A program made the translations under genes and the position numbers. Source: M3007 sp038327555 (lineage in GTDB: Bacteria; Bacteroidota; Bacteroidia; Chitinophagales; Saprospiraceae). Taken from it: DNA of 8,938 nucleotides. Below are positions 1-6,879 of the stretch, piece after piece. Where the stretch lies: NCBI GenBank assembly GCA_038327555.1, contig JBBQLD010000174.1:1-8938 (forward strand), given 5' to 3'. Within the stretch, counting starts at the first letter, position 1. Each line of letters starts with the position of its first letter. Below the pieces are notes generated by a model. It made no database searches. It was not told the origin of the DNA and saw only the letters and a program-made list of their open reading frames with translations.

Positions 1-612
1 AACTCGTAGGCTCATTATGCAAAAGGCACGCCGTCATCCCGATCTAAATCGAAACTCCGACCGCTTGTAGGCGCATGGTTTCAGGGTCTTTTCACTCCTC
101 TTCTCGAGGTTCTTTTCACCTTTCCCTTACGGTACTTGTTCACTATCGGTCTCCTGGTGGTATTTAGGCTTGGCAGATGGTGCTGCCGGCTTCAGACAGG
201 GTTTCTCCGGCCCCGCCCTACTCAGGGTACTGCTAGGTAATAATTGCATGCCAAATACGGGACTATCACCCTCTGTGGTCGCTATTTCCAAAGCGTTCTT
301 TTATACAACTATAGTCCACATCGCAGCCCTACAACCCCAGCGGGCACGCCCGCTGGTTTGGCCTAATCCGCGTTCGCTCGCCACTACTTGCGGAATCACT
401 TTTGTTTTCTTTTCCTCCTCCTACTTAGATGTTTCAGTTCGGAGGGTTGACAACTATTGTTCACAGATCTTCAACCTGTGGGGTTTCCCCATTCGGACAC
501 GCGCGGATCAATCGGTCGTTTGCACCTACCCGCGCATTTTCGCAGCTTACCGCGTCCTTCGTCGTCCCCAGGAGCCAAGGCATCCCCCATGCGCCCTTAT
601 TCACTTCCTACT
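1..612 (-). rRNA. rrl: 23S ribosomal RNA, 5' portion (partial)
   Basis: The minus strand reads as the 5' domain of bacterial large-subunit rRNA. Near the 5' end is GGGGGATGCCTTGGC, matching the conserved 23S start region, followed by GACGAAGGACGCGGTAAGC. Further along come the conserved TACCGTGAGGGAAAGGTGAAAAG block (split here: about 115-137) and CCTTTTGCATAATGAG near the left edge. By comparison with E. coli numbering the window covers roughly the first 580 positions (domain I and the start of domain II), and the rest lies beyond the left edge. The mature 5' end is placed near 610-616 by analogy and is uncertain by several bases. No insertion or break is apparent within the visible part. 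Unusually, no 16S gene or tRNA lies upstream; see the leader, the promoter and the findings. Confidence 0.98.
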
Positions 613-794
613 CTTAACTTGGCCATATAGACCAAGAATATCATTCAAGCAACCATTACGGCTACTCGTTTGGCTCAATTACGCTTACCTTTCTACTTCT
701 ATTCCTTCCAGTCTTGTCAATGAACTTTTATTACAAAACCACTTCTTTAAAACTTCTTTAAAAGTGTGGCATCTAATGTATTTCTTTCGTTTGG
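613..794 (-). other. 23S rRNA leader region (no tRNA, no 16S)
   Basis: This stretch lies between the predicted transcription start (about 793) and the mature 23S end. Visible elements on the minus strand, in order of transcription: an exact 11-bp tandem duplication TTTAAAGAAGT (762-752 and 751-741); the segment AAAGTTCATTGACAAGACTGG (730-710), which resembles the conserved spacer sequence found just before 23S genes in Bacteroidota (resemblance from memory); and a perfect 7-bp hairpin, CTTGGTC / GGCCAAG around a TATAT loop with one G-T pair (636-618), ending right at the 23S 5' end. The hairpin may mark processing of the precursor. I looked for tRNA-Ile and tRNA-Ala, the usual contents of a 16S-23S spacer, and found no cloverleaf or T-loop consensus. 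Confidence 0.6.
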
Positions 795-799
795 GGCGG

Positions 800-831
800 C
801 AAAGGTAGAAATCCAAATGGCGCATCAACAA
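800..831 (-). promoter_or_regulatory. Promoter of the 23S rRNA gene (Bacteroidota type)
   Basis: On the minus strand an exact -7 box TACCTTTG (807-800) matches the Bacteroidota consensus TAnnTTTG. Upstream, TTGTTG (831-826) supplies a -33 TTG at a spacing of 18 or 21 bases, inside the usual range for this phylum. A transcript would start near 793 and carry a leader of about 180 bases before 23S. This promoter makes independent transcription of 23S plausible, which fits the absence of 16S upstream. No experimental start site is available, so the call rests on the motif and its position. Confidence 0.65.
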
Positions 832-848
832 GTAAATTCGAAAGTTTT

Positions 849-877
849 TTTGAAGGATTTTTAAAATGCTATTTTTG
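849..877 (+). promoter_or_regulatory. Promoter of the ywqG-like gene
   Basis: TTTG (849-852), a spacer of 17 bases and TATTTTTG (870-877) fit the Bacteroidota -33/-7 promoter (TTTG, then TAnnTTTG). The predicted start near 884 lies about 27 bases upstream of the ATG at 911. This promoter decides the gene start: the earlier in-frame ATG at 866 would fall between the two boxes and be upstream of the transcript. It sits back to back with the 23S promoter, with 17 bases between the two -33 elements. Confidence 0.55.
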
Positions 878-910
878 ACCCTAAAATCATGCAAAATCAA
901 CACTTTTCTC

Positions 911-1696
911 ATGGATATTAAACTCCCTCAGGCCATCGAGCCTTTTCGCGAGCAACTTCTTCAGACCAAAAAGGCTTTTATCCGTGCCAGTTCCCAAGCT
1001 GCGCGCAAAACCAAAGGCTGGGAAAGCAAGGTAGGTGGACAACCCTATTTGTTGAAGGAAAGCTCCTGGCCAACGTCGCCAGATGGGCGCGAACTTTTCT
1101 TTCTCGCTCAAATCAACTTTGCCGAGGTGCCGCCACTTGCGCCTTTCCCTTCCAAAGGAATTCTTCAGTTTTTCATCAACGATGATGACCTGTACGGTAT
1201 GGATTTCGATGATGGTGAAAACCCGGATACGTTTAGAGTGCTTTTTCACCCTGAGGTGCTGGAGCAGGAATCCAGTTTGCAAACAAAATTACCCAACACA
1301 AATTGGGAAGAGGAGTTGCTCCCGCATCACCCCGACGAAAGCTACCCGCTTATATTTGGACTCGGCGAAGAGGTGGTACCTATTTCAGATTACCAATTCT
1401 ACCAACATTTTGGTAGCGATTTTTTTCGGCAATTTGCTGAAAACGAATGGGAGGTGATGGGTCAATTGGAAAAAGCTGTTCGGTCGCAAGGACACAAAAT
1501 CGGCGGCTACGCTTATTTTACACAAGATGACCCACGCCGAGTGGAAGATCCCATGCTGCTACTTTTGCAGCTCGATTCTGATGAGCGCATGGATCTCATG
1601 TGGGGTGACATGGGGGTAGGTCACTTTTTTATTCGCGAAAAAGACCTGGTCGCACAGGATTTTTCGAGGGTATTGTACGACTGGGATTGTCTTTAA
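911..1696 (+). CDS. YwqG-like DUF1963 family protein
   Basis: A 261-residue soluble protein of the DUF1963/YwqG family; members are about 260 residues and their biochemical role is not established. Visible family features are KVGGQPYL (40-47) followed by WP (53-54), FLAQINFAE (64-72), GILQFFI (83-89), HKIGGYAYFTQ (195-205), LLLQLDSD (217-224) and MWGDMGVGHFFI (230-241). The protein is rich in acidic and aromatic residues, with no signal peptide or membrane segment. I chose the ATG at 911 over the in-frame ATG at 866: the resulting start MDIKLPQ fits the family length, and the extra 15 residues (MLFLTLKSCKINTFL) would overlap the predicted promoter. No Shine-Dalgarno is seen. It converges on the nucleotidyltransferase gene with a gap of 22 bases and no terminator between. 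Family assignment is firm; function is unknown. Confidence 0.9.
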   Translation: MDIKLPQAIEPFREQLLQTKKAFIRASSQAARKTKGWESKVGGQPYLLKESSWPTSPDGRELFFLAQINFAEVPPLAPFPSKGILQFFINDDDLYGMDFDDGENPDTFRVLFHPEVLEQESSLQTKLPNTNWEEELLPHHPDESYPLIFGLGEEVVPISDYQFYQHFGSDFFRQFAENEWEVMGQLEKAVRSQGHKIGGYAYFTQDDPRRVEDPMLLLLQLDSDERMDLMWGDMGVGHFFIREKDLVAQDFSRVLYDWDCL

Positions 1697-1718
1697 GGAA
1701 CGCGGTTGGAATATTTTC

Positions 1719-2594
1719 TTAAGAGATTCGCCCCATTTCTTTCAAGGCCGCTTGTACGGTATCCTTGTCTTCCGGATAGGTTACCCCATACCATTGGCTG
1801 TCACTGTACAAAACACGGAGGCGAACCTTGCCAGTTTCGATGAGGTTATTGATGACGGTGGGGATGTAAAATTCAGCTTTAGGTTTATCCATATTTGCCA
1901 AAACGAACGCACGGAATTGGATTTCAATTTCTTCCAAAATATCGTGATGTACGCCCCAGAGGTTCATGGAAACTGGAGTACTATCGGCCAAAAAAAACCG
2001 TCCAGATTCCTCACTATAATGGATTCCATCGGCTTCGCGCGCTATTTTGGTGCGTTCGGTTACCCCACTTAAAAAGCCGGAATCTTCTACAGTGCAGACC
2101 CCGCGTGATACGGCACCGTTTTCTGAAAGGGTGTTGCCCAATTGGTACGCAACCATGCCGTATTCTATTGGCGAGCATTCATTTTGAAGAAAATTTCCAA
2201 GATTTTGAAAGGCGTCGGCACCATAAAAATCATCGGCATTGACGGTAGCAAAAGGCTCTGTTAGCAGGTGTTTGGCCGAAAGAATGGCATGCCCGGTACC
2301 CCAAGGTTTCTCCCTGTGCGGTTTTTCAGCGAGCCAGTCGAGACAGGAATCAAATTCTTGGAAGGCATATTCCGTTTTAATTTTGGATTCCACGCGCTGC
2401 CCGACTTTTTCACGGAAGGCATTTTCAATCTCTTTGCGAATCACAAAAACGACCTTCCCAAAACCAGCCTGAATGGCATGATGAACGGAATATTCCAAAA
2501 TAGCCTCACCACCTGGCCCCATGCCATCTACCTGTTTTAGACCACCATACCGGGAGCCGATGCCTGCTGCTAAAATCAAAAGTGTTGGTTGCAT
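1719..2594 (-). CDS. Sugar-phosphate nucleotidyltransferase family protein
   Basis: A 291-residue cytoplasmic enzyme with the NTP_transferase (GT-A-like) fold, expected to join a nucleotide to a sugar phosphate or similar phosphorylated substrate, releasing pyrophosphate. The N-terminal signature LAAGIGSRYGGLKQ (8-21) is the nucleotide-binding loop, with its conserved Arg and Lys. GPGGE (26-30), PWGTGHA (97-103) and NADDFYG (119-125; the Asp pair likely binds metal) follow in the normal order. The C-terminal part lacks the left-handed beta-helix of the GlmU/GlgC type, so this is a single-domain form like MurU or choline-phosphate cytidylyltransferase relatives. The exact substrate cannot be read from the sequence, and no partner kinase or transferase gene is adjacent. 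The ATG at 2594 starts the family motif at residue 8, as usual. It diverges from the GH3 gene across 196 bases. Confidence 0.9.
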   Translation of the reverse strand: MQPTLLILAAGIGSRYGGLKQVDGMGPGGEAILEYSVHHAIQAGFGKVVFVIRKEIENAFREKVGQRVESKIKTEYAFQEFDSCLDWLAEKPHREKPWGTGHAILSAKHLLTEPFATVNADDFYGADAFQNLGNFLQNECSPIEYGMVAYQLGNTLSENGAVSRGVCTVEDSGFLSGVTERTKIAREADGIHYSEESGRFFLADSTPVSMNLWGVHHDILEEIEIQFRAFVLANMDKPKAEFYIPTVINNLIETGKVRLRVLYSDSQWYGVTYPEDKDTVQAALKEMGRIS

Positions 2595-2706
2595 AATTTT
2601 GGTTGTTTTTTGATTCTGGTTCGGGTTACTGGGCGCAAAATTCGGAAAGCCCTACACATTTTCACCTATTGGTTTAAAACTAGTGCTACATCCAGCCAAA
2701 AAGGAA

Positions 2707-2714
2707 TATTTTTG
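2707..2714 (+). promoter_or_regulatory. Candidate -7 box for the GH3 gene
   Basis: TATTTTTG is an exact match to the Bacteroidota -7 consensus TAnnTTTG, 76 bases upstream of the ATG at 2791. No TTG stands at the expected -33 distance; the nearest TTG is about 35 bases upstream. The box may therefore be weak, activator-dependent or coincidental in an AT-rich spacer. Confidence 0.3.
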
Positions 2715-2790
2715 CTTGACACAGTAGGGGTACAAAAACCCAACGAACAATCTCCAATTCCCTTTTCTACATTTGCCCAAAAATTTTCTA

Positions 2791-5058
2791 ATGATTAAAT
2801 ATTGCAGCTCACGTCTCTTGATGGCTATTTGCACCGTCCTTTCTCTTTCACCAGTTTTTGCGCAAAACACTTCTGCCCCAAATATTGAAAGCCGTGTGGA
2901 AGCTTTACTGGTCAAAATGACGCTCGATGAAAAAATTGGTCAGCTCAACCAATTGCCAGGGGACATAAGTACGGGCACAGATGTATCCAAAGACGACCTG
3001 CTTTCCCAAATACGCTTGGGTAAAATAGGCTCGATCCTCTCGCACACCAATTTTCAAAACAAAATCACGATGCAGCGCGTAGCCGTCAGCGAAACCCGCC
3101 TGGGTATCCCAATTGTTTTTGGGTTCGACGTGATACATGGCTATAAAACGATTTTTCCAATTCCGCTTGCGCAAGCTGCCAGTTGGGACATGAGTCTAAT
3201 TGAGCGAATTGAACGTATTGCTGCTGAAGAAGCGAGCGCGGACGGCCAAAACTGGGTTTTTTCGCCCATGGTTGATATAGCCCGTGACCCTCGATGGGGG
3301 CGGGTAATGGAAGGCGCGGGCGAAGATCCATATCTTGGTAGTCGAGTAGCTGGAGCACGCATTCGTGGGTTTCAAGGCCCGGATTTGGCGGCGAATAATA
3401 CCGTTGCTGCCTGCACGAAGCACTTTGCAGGGTACGGTTTTTCGGAAGCGGGGCGCGATTACAATACAGTAGACTTGAGCAATCAGCGCCTCCGCGAAAT
3501 CGTACTTCCTCCCTTTCAAGCTGCTGCAAATGCGGGCTCAGCTTCGTTTATGAATGCCTTTAATACCTTAAACGGTGTTCCTTGTAGTATGGATAAAAAC
3601 TTGTTAACCAATATTTTGCGCGGAGAATGGGCCTGGAAAGGATTGGTGGTAAGCGATTGGAATTCTTTTGGCGAAACCATCGTCCACGGTGCGGCAGAAA
3701 ACGACCTTGATGCTTCAGCCAAATGTCTATCAGCGGGTAGTGACATGGATATGGCGGGAGGTACTTTCCAAAAAGGGCTAAAAAAAGCCCTCGAAAATGG
3801 CCGCGTTACCCAAGCCCAAATCGATGAAGCTGTGCGCCGCACATTGCGCTTCAAATTTTCCCTAGGGCTCTTTGATGACCCTTACCGATACTTAAACCAG
3901 AAACGCCACGACGAGACTTTGGAAAAACCGGAATTTCGAGAAACGGCTCGTGAAGCTGCAGCGAAAAGTATGGTATTGCTTAAAAATGATGGCGGACTCT
4001 TGCCACTTACGGAAGGTAGCCGCTTCAAAAAAATTGCCATCATTGGCCCATACGCAGACAGTAAAGGAAACAAGGACTACATGAGCTTTTGGACCCTCGG
4101 GCTTGGTATGCGTGAATACGACTCCACCAAAGTTGTCCGGCCAGCGCAAGCCCTCAAGCCAGCATTAGAAAAACTGGGCTATGAGGTAACAGTGACTGAA
4201 ATATGCCTGGATGCCAACTGTACAGAAATAGATTATTCCGCAGGAATCAAAGCTGCCCGTGAAGCGGATATTGTAATTGTTTGTGTGGGGGAGCGCGGTA
4301 TTGATTGTGGTGAAAGCCGCTCTGTTTCGACCTTGGAGCTGCCACGTAAGCAAGACCTTATTTTGAGTATTTTGGGTAGATTGAGCAAGCCTACTGTAAT
4401 GGTGCTCTTCAATAGCCGCCCGCTGGTGTTTGATTGGGCCAGCCAAAATATTCCGGCAATTCTTGTGGCCTGGCAGCCAGGGTTCGAAACCGGAAACGCC
4501 CTTGCTGATGTGCTCACGGGCAAAGTGAATCCTTCTGGAAAACTACCAATCACATTTCCGCGCTCACTAGGGCAGGTACCTATTTACTACAACCACTTGA
4601 ACACAGGCCGCCCACAGCAACAACAGGGACAACTGTGGACAAGCGGGTATCTGGATTCACCGACTTCACCAGCTTATCCGTTTGGATTTGGTTTGAGTTA
4701 CACCAGTTATTCCTATGCTAACCTCAAACTTTCCAAATCGCAGTATAAAATGGGCGAAACAGTGGAGGTTTCTATCACAGTGACCAACACGGGTAGCCTG
4801 GCAGGAGAAGAAGTTGTTCAATGCTACACCCGCGATTTGGCGGCAGATATTGCTCGTCCTGTCATGGAGTTGAAAGGCTTTGAAAAGATAAAACTCAACG
4901 CTGGCGAAAGTCGCGTGGTGACGTTTCAGCTTTCTGAAAAAGACCTTTCTTACTGGAACAACGAATTGAAATTCAAAGCCGACCCCGGGAAATTTAAGGT
5001 TTTTGTTGGGGGAGATTCCAGGGATGTTAAAGCGGCTGATTTTGAATTAGTTAAGTAA
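2791..5058 (+). CDS. bglX: Periplasmic glycoside hydrolase family 3 beta-glucosidase, BglX-like
   Basis: A 755-residue secreted GH3 enzyme that removes terminal beta-linked glucose (or related sugars) from oligosaccharides; E. coli BglX is close in length (about 765). Residues 1-24 form a signal peptide with a likely cut after VFA. The GH3 N-terminal barrel spans roughly 35-365: the substrate-binding pair is in TKHFAGYG (209-216; K210, H211), and the nucleophile is D289 in VVSDW (286-290). The C-terminal alpha/beta domain (about 390-635) carries GERGIDCGES (500-509), in which E508 is the likely acid/base. PFGFGLSYT (630-638) and a fibronectin-III-like domain (about 650-745) complete the usual layout. 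I preferred the ATG at 2791 to an in-frame TTG at 2773 because the signal peptide then begins MIKYCSSRLL in the normal way. It appears monocistronic, and its last 8 bases overlap the convergent reductase gene. Exact sugar specificity is uncertain. Confidence 0.93.
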   Translation: MIKYCSSRLLMAICTVLSLSPVFAQNTSAPNIESRVEALLVKMTLDEKIGQLNQLPGDISTGTDVSKDDLLSQIRLGKIGSILSHTNFQNKITMQRVAVSETRLGIPIVFGFDVIHGYKTIFPIPLAQAASWDMSLIERIERIAAEEASADGQNWVFSPMVDIARDPRWGRVMEGAGEDPYLGSRVAGARIRGFQGPDLAANNTVAACTKHFAGYGFSEAGRDYNTVDLSNQRLREIVLPPFQAAANAGSASFMNAFNTLNGVPCSMDKNLLTNILRGEWAWKGLVVSDWNSFGETIVHGAAENDLDASAKCLSAGSDMDMAGGTFQKGLKKALENGRVTQAQIDEAVRRTLRFKFSLGLFDDPYRYLNQKRHDETLEKPEFRETAREAAAKSMVLLKNDGGLLPLTEGSRFKKIAIIGPYADSKGNKDYMSFWTLGLGMREYDSTKVVRPAQALKPALEKLGYEVTVTEICLDANCTEIDYSAGIKAAREADIVIVCVGERGIDCGESRSVSTLELPRKQDLILSILGRLSKPTVMVLFNSRPLVFDWASQNIPAILVAWQPGFETGNALADVLTGKVNPSGKLPITFPRSLGQVPIYYNHLNTGRPQQQQGQLWTSGYLDSPTSPAYPFGFGLSYTSYSYANLKLSKSQYKMGETVEVSITVTNTGSLAGEEVVQCYTRDLAADIARPVMELKGFEKIKLNAGESRVVTFQLSEKDLSYWNNELKFKADPGKFKVFVGGDSRDVKAADFELVK

Positions 5059-6055
5059 GTTTAGATTTCTTGACCTCCAAGTACTGCGCAGCCGTATCCC
5101 GCACGGTTTGTTCCATGGTCAAATATTCAAACCCAAATACGGCGCGGGATTTTTCATTGGCGTAGGTGTAATTCGTCACGCTTGCCCTGGCACTTTCTTT
5201 GGTTGCAAGCGGCGTAATACCCAGGATTTTTTCTTTGAGCCATTCCACGCGCCAAGCCACTTCAGCTAAAAATGGCCCAACCGTGATGGATGGGGGGGGA
5301 ACTCCCAATTCTGCGGCAATCATGCCGAAAAACTGTTTATGCGACAGGTTTATGCTGTTTAAAATATATCGCTCCCCGGAAATATTGCTTTCCATAAGCA
5401 GTTCCATAAAGCGTACCACATCGCGCACATCTACGAAGCCAGAGCCGCCATTTGGGCAAAATTTAAGCCCCTGATCAATTTTTTTGAAAAATCCAGCCAT
5501 GCCTTTGTCCCAATCCTGAGCACCTACAATGACCGAAGGGCTGACAATAGCAGCAGAAAGCCCTTCAGCAATGCCGCGTTGGACTTCCATTTCTGCGCCA
5601 TATTTGCTGAGGGCGTAACGGCTATTGTCCTTGCTTTCAACCCAATTGCAATTTTCATCCAGATGTGGACGATTGGGTGCCCGTCCGAGTGCAGCAATAC
5701 TGCTCACATGCACTAGTTTTTTCACCCCAAAGTCCAGACAAAGGTTGACGACGTTTGCTGTTCCTTCTACGTTGACTTTTAGCATTTTAGCAGCGTCTTT
5801 TGGATGAAATGAAACGATCGCTGCACAATGAAAAACATGGGTCACGCCTTCAAAAGCGTCTTCCAATGCGCCCAAATCCGTGACGTCAGCTTCCATCCAC
5901 TCCAATTGGTCTACTACCCCTTCGAGCAGTTCGAGATTGCTCGATTTACGTCGTAAGGCCCTGACTGACCATCCTTTTTGGATTAAAGCACGAATCAAAT
6001 AGGAACCCACAAAACCGGTAGCACCGGTCACTAAAACAAGGGTATCTTTTTGCAT
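5051..6055 (-). CDS. NAD(P)-dependent epimerase/reductase (extended SDR family)
   Basis: A 334-residue Rossmann-fold enzyme of the extended short-chain dehydrogenase/reductase type, most like the dihydroflavonol-4-reductase/3-beta-HSD branch. The cofactor loop is GATGFVG (11-17). Basic residues just after the second strand (RALRRKSS, 32-39) favour NADPH. ADVTD (56-60) contacts the adenine region, and HVSSIAALG (116-124) supplies the catalytic Ser. YALSK (147-151) is the YxxxK active site with Y147 and K151. PSVIVG (173-178) and FVDVRDVV (207-214) are the usual downstream blocks. There is no signal peptide, so it acts in the cytoplasm. The physiological substrate cannot be deduced. Its start is 7 bases after the stop of the cytochrome gene on the same strand, suggesting co-transcription. 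Its 3' end overlaps the GH3 gene tail to tail by 8 bases. Confidence 0.92.
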   Translation of the reverse strand: MQKDTLVLVTGATGFVGSYLIRALIQKGWSVRALRRKSSNLELLEGVVDQLEWMEADVTDLGALEDAFEGVTHVFHCAAIVSFHPKDAAKMLKVNVEGTANVVNLCLDFGVKKLVHVSSIAALGRAPNRPHLDENCNWVESKDNSRYALSKYGAEMEVQRGIAEGLSAAIVSPSVIVGAQDWDKGMAGFFKKIDQGLKFCPNGGSGFVDVRDVVRFMELLMESNISGERYILNSINLSHKQFFGMIAAELGVPPPSITVGPFLAEVAWRVEWLKEKILGITPLATKESARASVTNYTYANEKSRAVFGFEYLTMEQTVRDTAAQYLEVKKSKLT

Positions 6056-6062
6056 TGAAGGA

Positions 6063-6419
6063 TTATTTTTTAAAGGTTTGGGTGTATTCTGCCACGGCCT
6101 TTATTTCCTCGGGACTAAGCAGGGTGCCAAATGGGGTCATGAGTTTTTTACCGTTGGTGATGATGTTGATTCTCTCTTCCAGCGGGAGTATGCTTTCCCC
6201 TAAATTTTTTGCGCCATTTAGTCCAAGTGCTCCGTCGGCCCCATGGCAAGTAACACATTTTTGTCGAAAAACGGCCATGCCATCCGGGATCAAATTGGCA
6301 TCCTTGTTTTTGCCGGCAGCAGCAGGGCCTCTGGTTGAGTCGTCATTGGAAGCGCCGCAGGCGGTAAAAAAAAGCAGCATTACCCAGAAATGTTTTGTGA
6401 AAATATTGATCATGATCAT
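6063..6419 (-). CDS. Monoheme c-type cytochrome lipoprotein
   Basis: A 118-residue small class I cytochrome c, exported and probably lipid-anchored. The N-terminus (MIMINIFTKHFWVMLLFFTAC) is a hydrophobic signal with a lipobox-like FTAC, and C21 is the likely lipidated residue. A short polar linker (22-43) leads to the heme site CVTCH (55-59). GLNGAKNLGES (66-76) is in the region after the heme site, M94 in LMTPFG is the likely sixth heme ligand, and a final helix, SPEEIKAVAEYTQTF, fits the cytochrome c fold (102-116). It would carry electrons in the periplasm or at a membrane surface. A second ATG two codons downstream (6413) is an equally possible start, since both lie in a repeated ATGATC. 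It is the first gene of a likely two-gene unit with the reductase. The electron partner is unknown. Confidence 0.88.
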   Translation of the reverse strand: MIMINIFTKHFWVMLLFFTACGASNDDSTRGPAAAGKNKDANLIPDGMAVFRQKCVTCHGADGALGLNGAKNLGESILPLEERINIITNGKKLMTPFGTLLSPEEIKAVAEYTQTFKK

Positions 6420-6656
6420 GTTTTTAAAACCTTGCCGTTCAGTGTCAAATTAGTGCGGTTTGACTAAAAAGCCGACAAAGATGGTATGGGTTTCTGGCTT
6501 TGGGCCAAAATTTGCTGGCTGAGTTATTCAAACGATCCTCCTTCAGCGTATTTAAAAATTGGACTCTCCTGTGCAAAAAATCAAAATTTGCGCTTGATAA
6601 GAAATTAGAATCCAATTACATTTGCTGGCGCAAAATGTTTCAACTTATTAGGCTTA
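6420..6656. other. Intergenic stretch upstream of the cytochrome gene
   Basis: No coding region is convincing here on either strand. Apart from the weak minus-strand promoter, the only pattern is the 9-mer TTTGCTGGC, repeated in direct orientation at 6511-6519 and 6621-6629. That may be chance in AT-rich DNA. The stretch ends at the insertion point of the palindromic element. Confidence 0.5.
6476..6509 (-). promoter_or_regulatory. Candidate promoter of the cytochrome-reductase pair
   Basis: On the minus strand, TTTG (6509-6506), a spacer of 22 bases and CATCTTTG (6483-6476) match the Bacteroidota promoter with one mismatch in the -7 box (C for T). The start would be near 6470, leaving a leader of about 50 bases. 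This is weak, motif-only support. Confidence 0.3.
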
Positions 6657-6817
6657 GGAACGCGGCACCAATAACTTAGTCATTTTAGGTCAACCATTTT
6701 TTCGTCAGACAACCCTATTTTTCTGCGAATATTGGGGCTATTTAAAGAAAAATAGGGGCCGTGTGATGGAATAAAGGGTGGCATCAAATGACTAATTTAT
6801 TGGTGTCGCGTTCCTTA
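6654..6817. mobile_element. MITE-like palindromic element with TTA target duplication
   Basis: The core (6657-6814, 158 bp) begins and ends with 29-bp inverted repeats (6657-6685 and 6786-6814) that agree at 27 of 29 positions; the tip reads GGAACGCGRCACCAATAA. The symmetry continues inward: an imperfect middle section is followed by an exact 12-bp inner stem, CCCTATTTTTCT (6713-6724) against AGAAAAATAGGG (6746-6757). Only about 21 bases at the centre (6725-6745) stay unpaired. The direct triplet TTA flanks both ends (6654-6656 and 6815-6817) and is not part of the inverted symmetry, as expected for a target-site duplication. No transposase or other reading frame fits inside, so it would need enzymes from elsewhere. 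As RNA or single-stranded DNA it would fold into one long hairpin. I do not recognise the family. Confidence 0.75.
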
Positions 6818-6879
6818 CCTCAAGATTTTAACTGAGTTTTTACTTAGTGTTTGTTCATAGTGTTTGTTTTTTGTTTTGT

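Noticed and set aside
170..808. Long plus-strand open frame (212 codons) and a nested one at 429-617
   Set aside because: They run antisense through the 23S gene and its leader; the reading is explained by rRNA, and the translation has no protein-like character.
866..910. Upstream in-frame ATG giving the YwqG-like protein 15 more residues
   Set aside because: It lies between the -33 and -7 boxes of the predicted promoter, and the extra residues do not fit the family length; the start at 911 is preferred.
2041..2064. Segment resembling the right end of the palindromic element (TTGGTGCGTTCGGTTACC)
   Set aside because: It encodes part of the nucleotidyltransferase (around GVTERTKIA) and the match needs a gap and mismatches; likely coincidence.
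2773..2790. TTG start for the GH3 protein
   Set aside because: The ATG six codons later gives a normal signal peptide; the TTG would add MPKNFL without benefit.
3086..3854. Minus-strand frames inside the GH3 gene (up to 147 codons)
   Set aside because: They are shadows of the plus-strand GH3 gene, which has clear catalytic motifs across the same bases.
6407..6418. 12-bp palindrome TGATCATGATCA over the cytochrome start, as an operator
   Set aside because: It is formed by repeated start-region codons (Met-Ile-Met-Ile), there is no second copy, and no known operator fits; not enough to call a site.
6788..6835. 15-codon frame beginning in the right arm of the palindromic element
   Set aside because: Very short, no ribosome-binding signal, and its first half is simply the inverted repeat.
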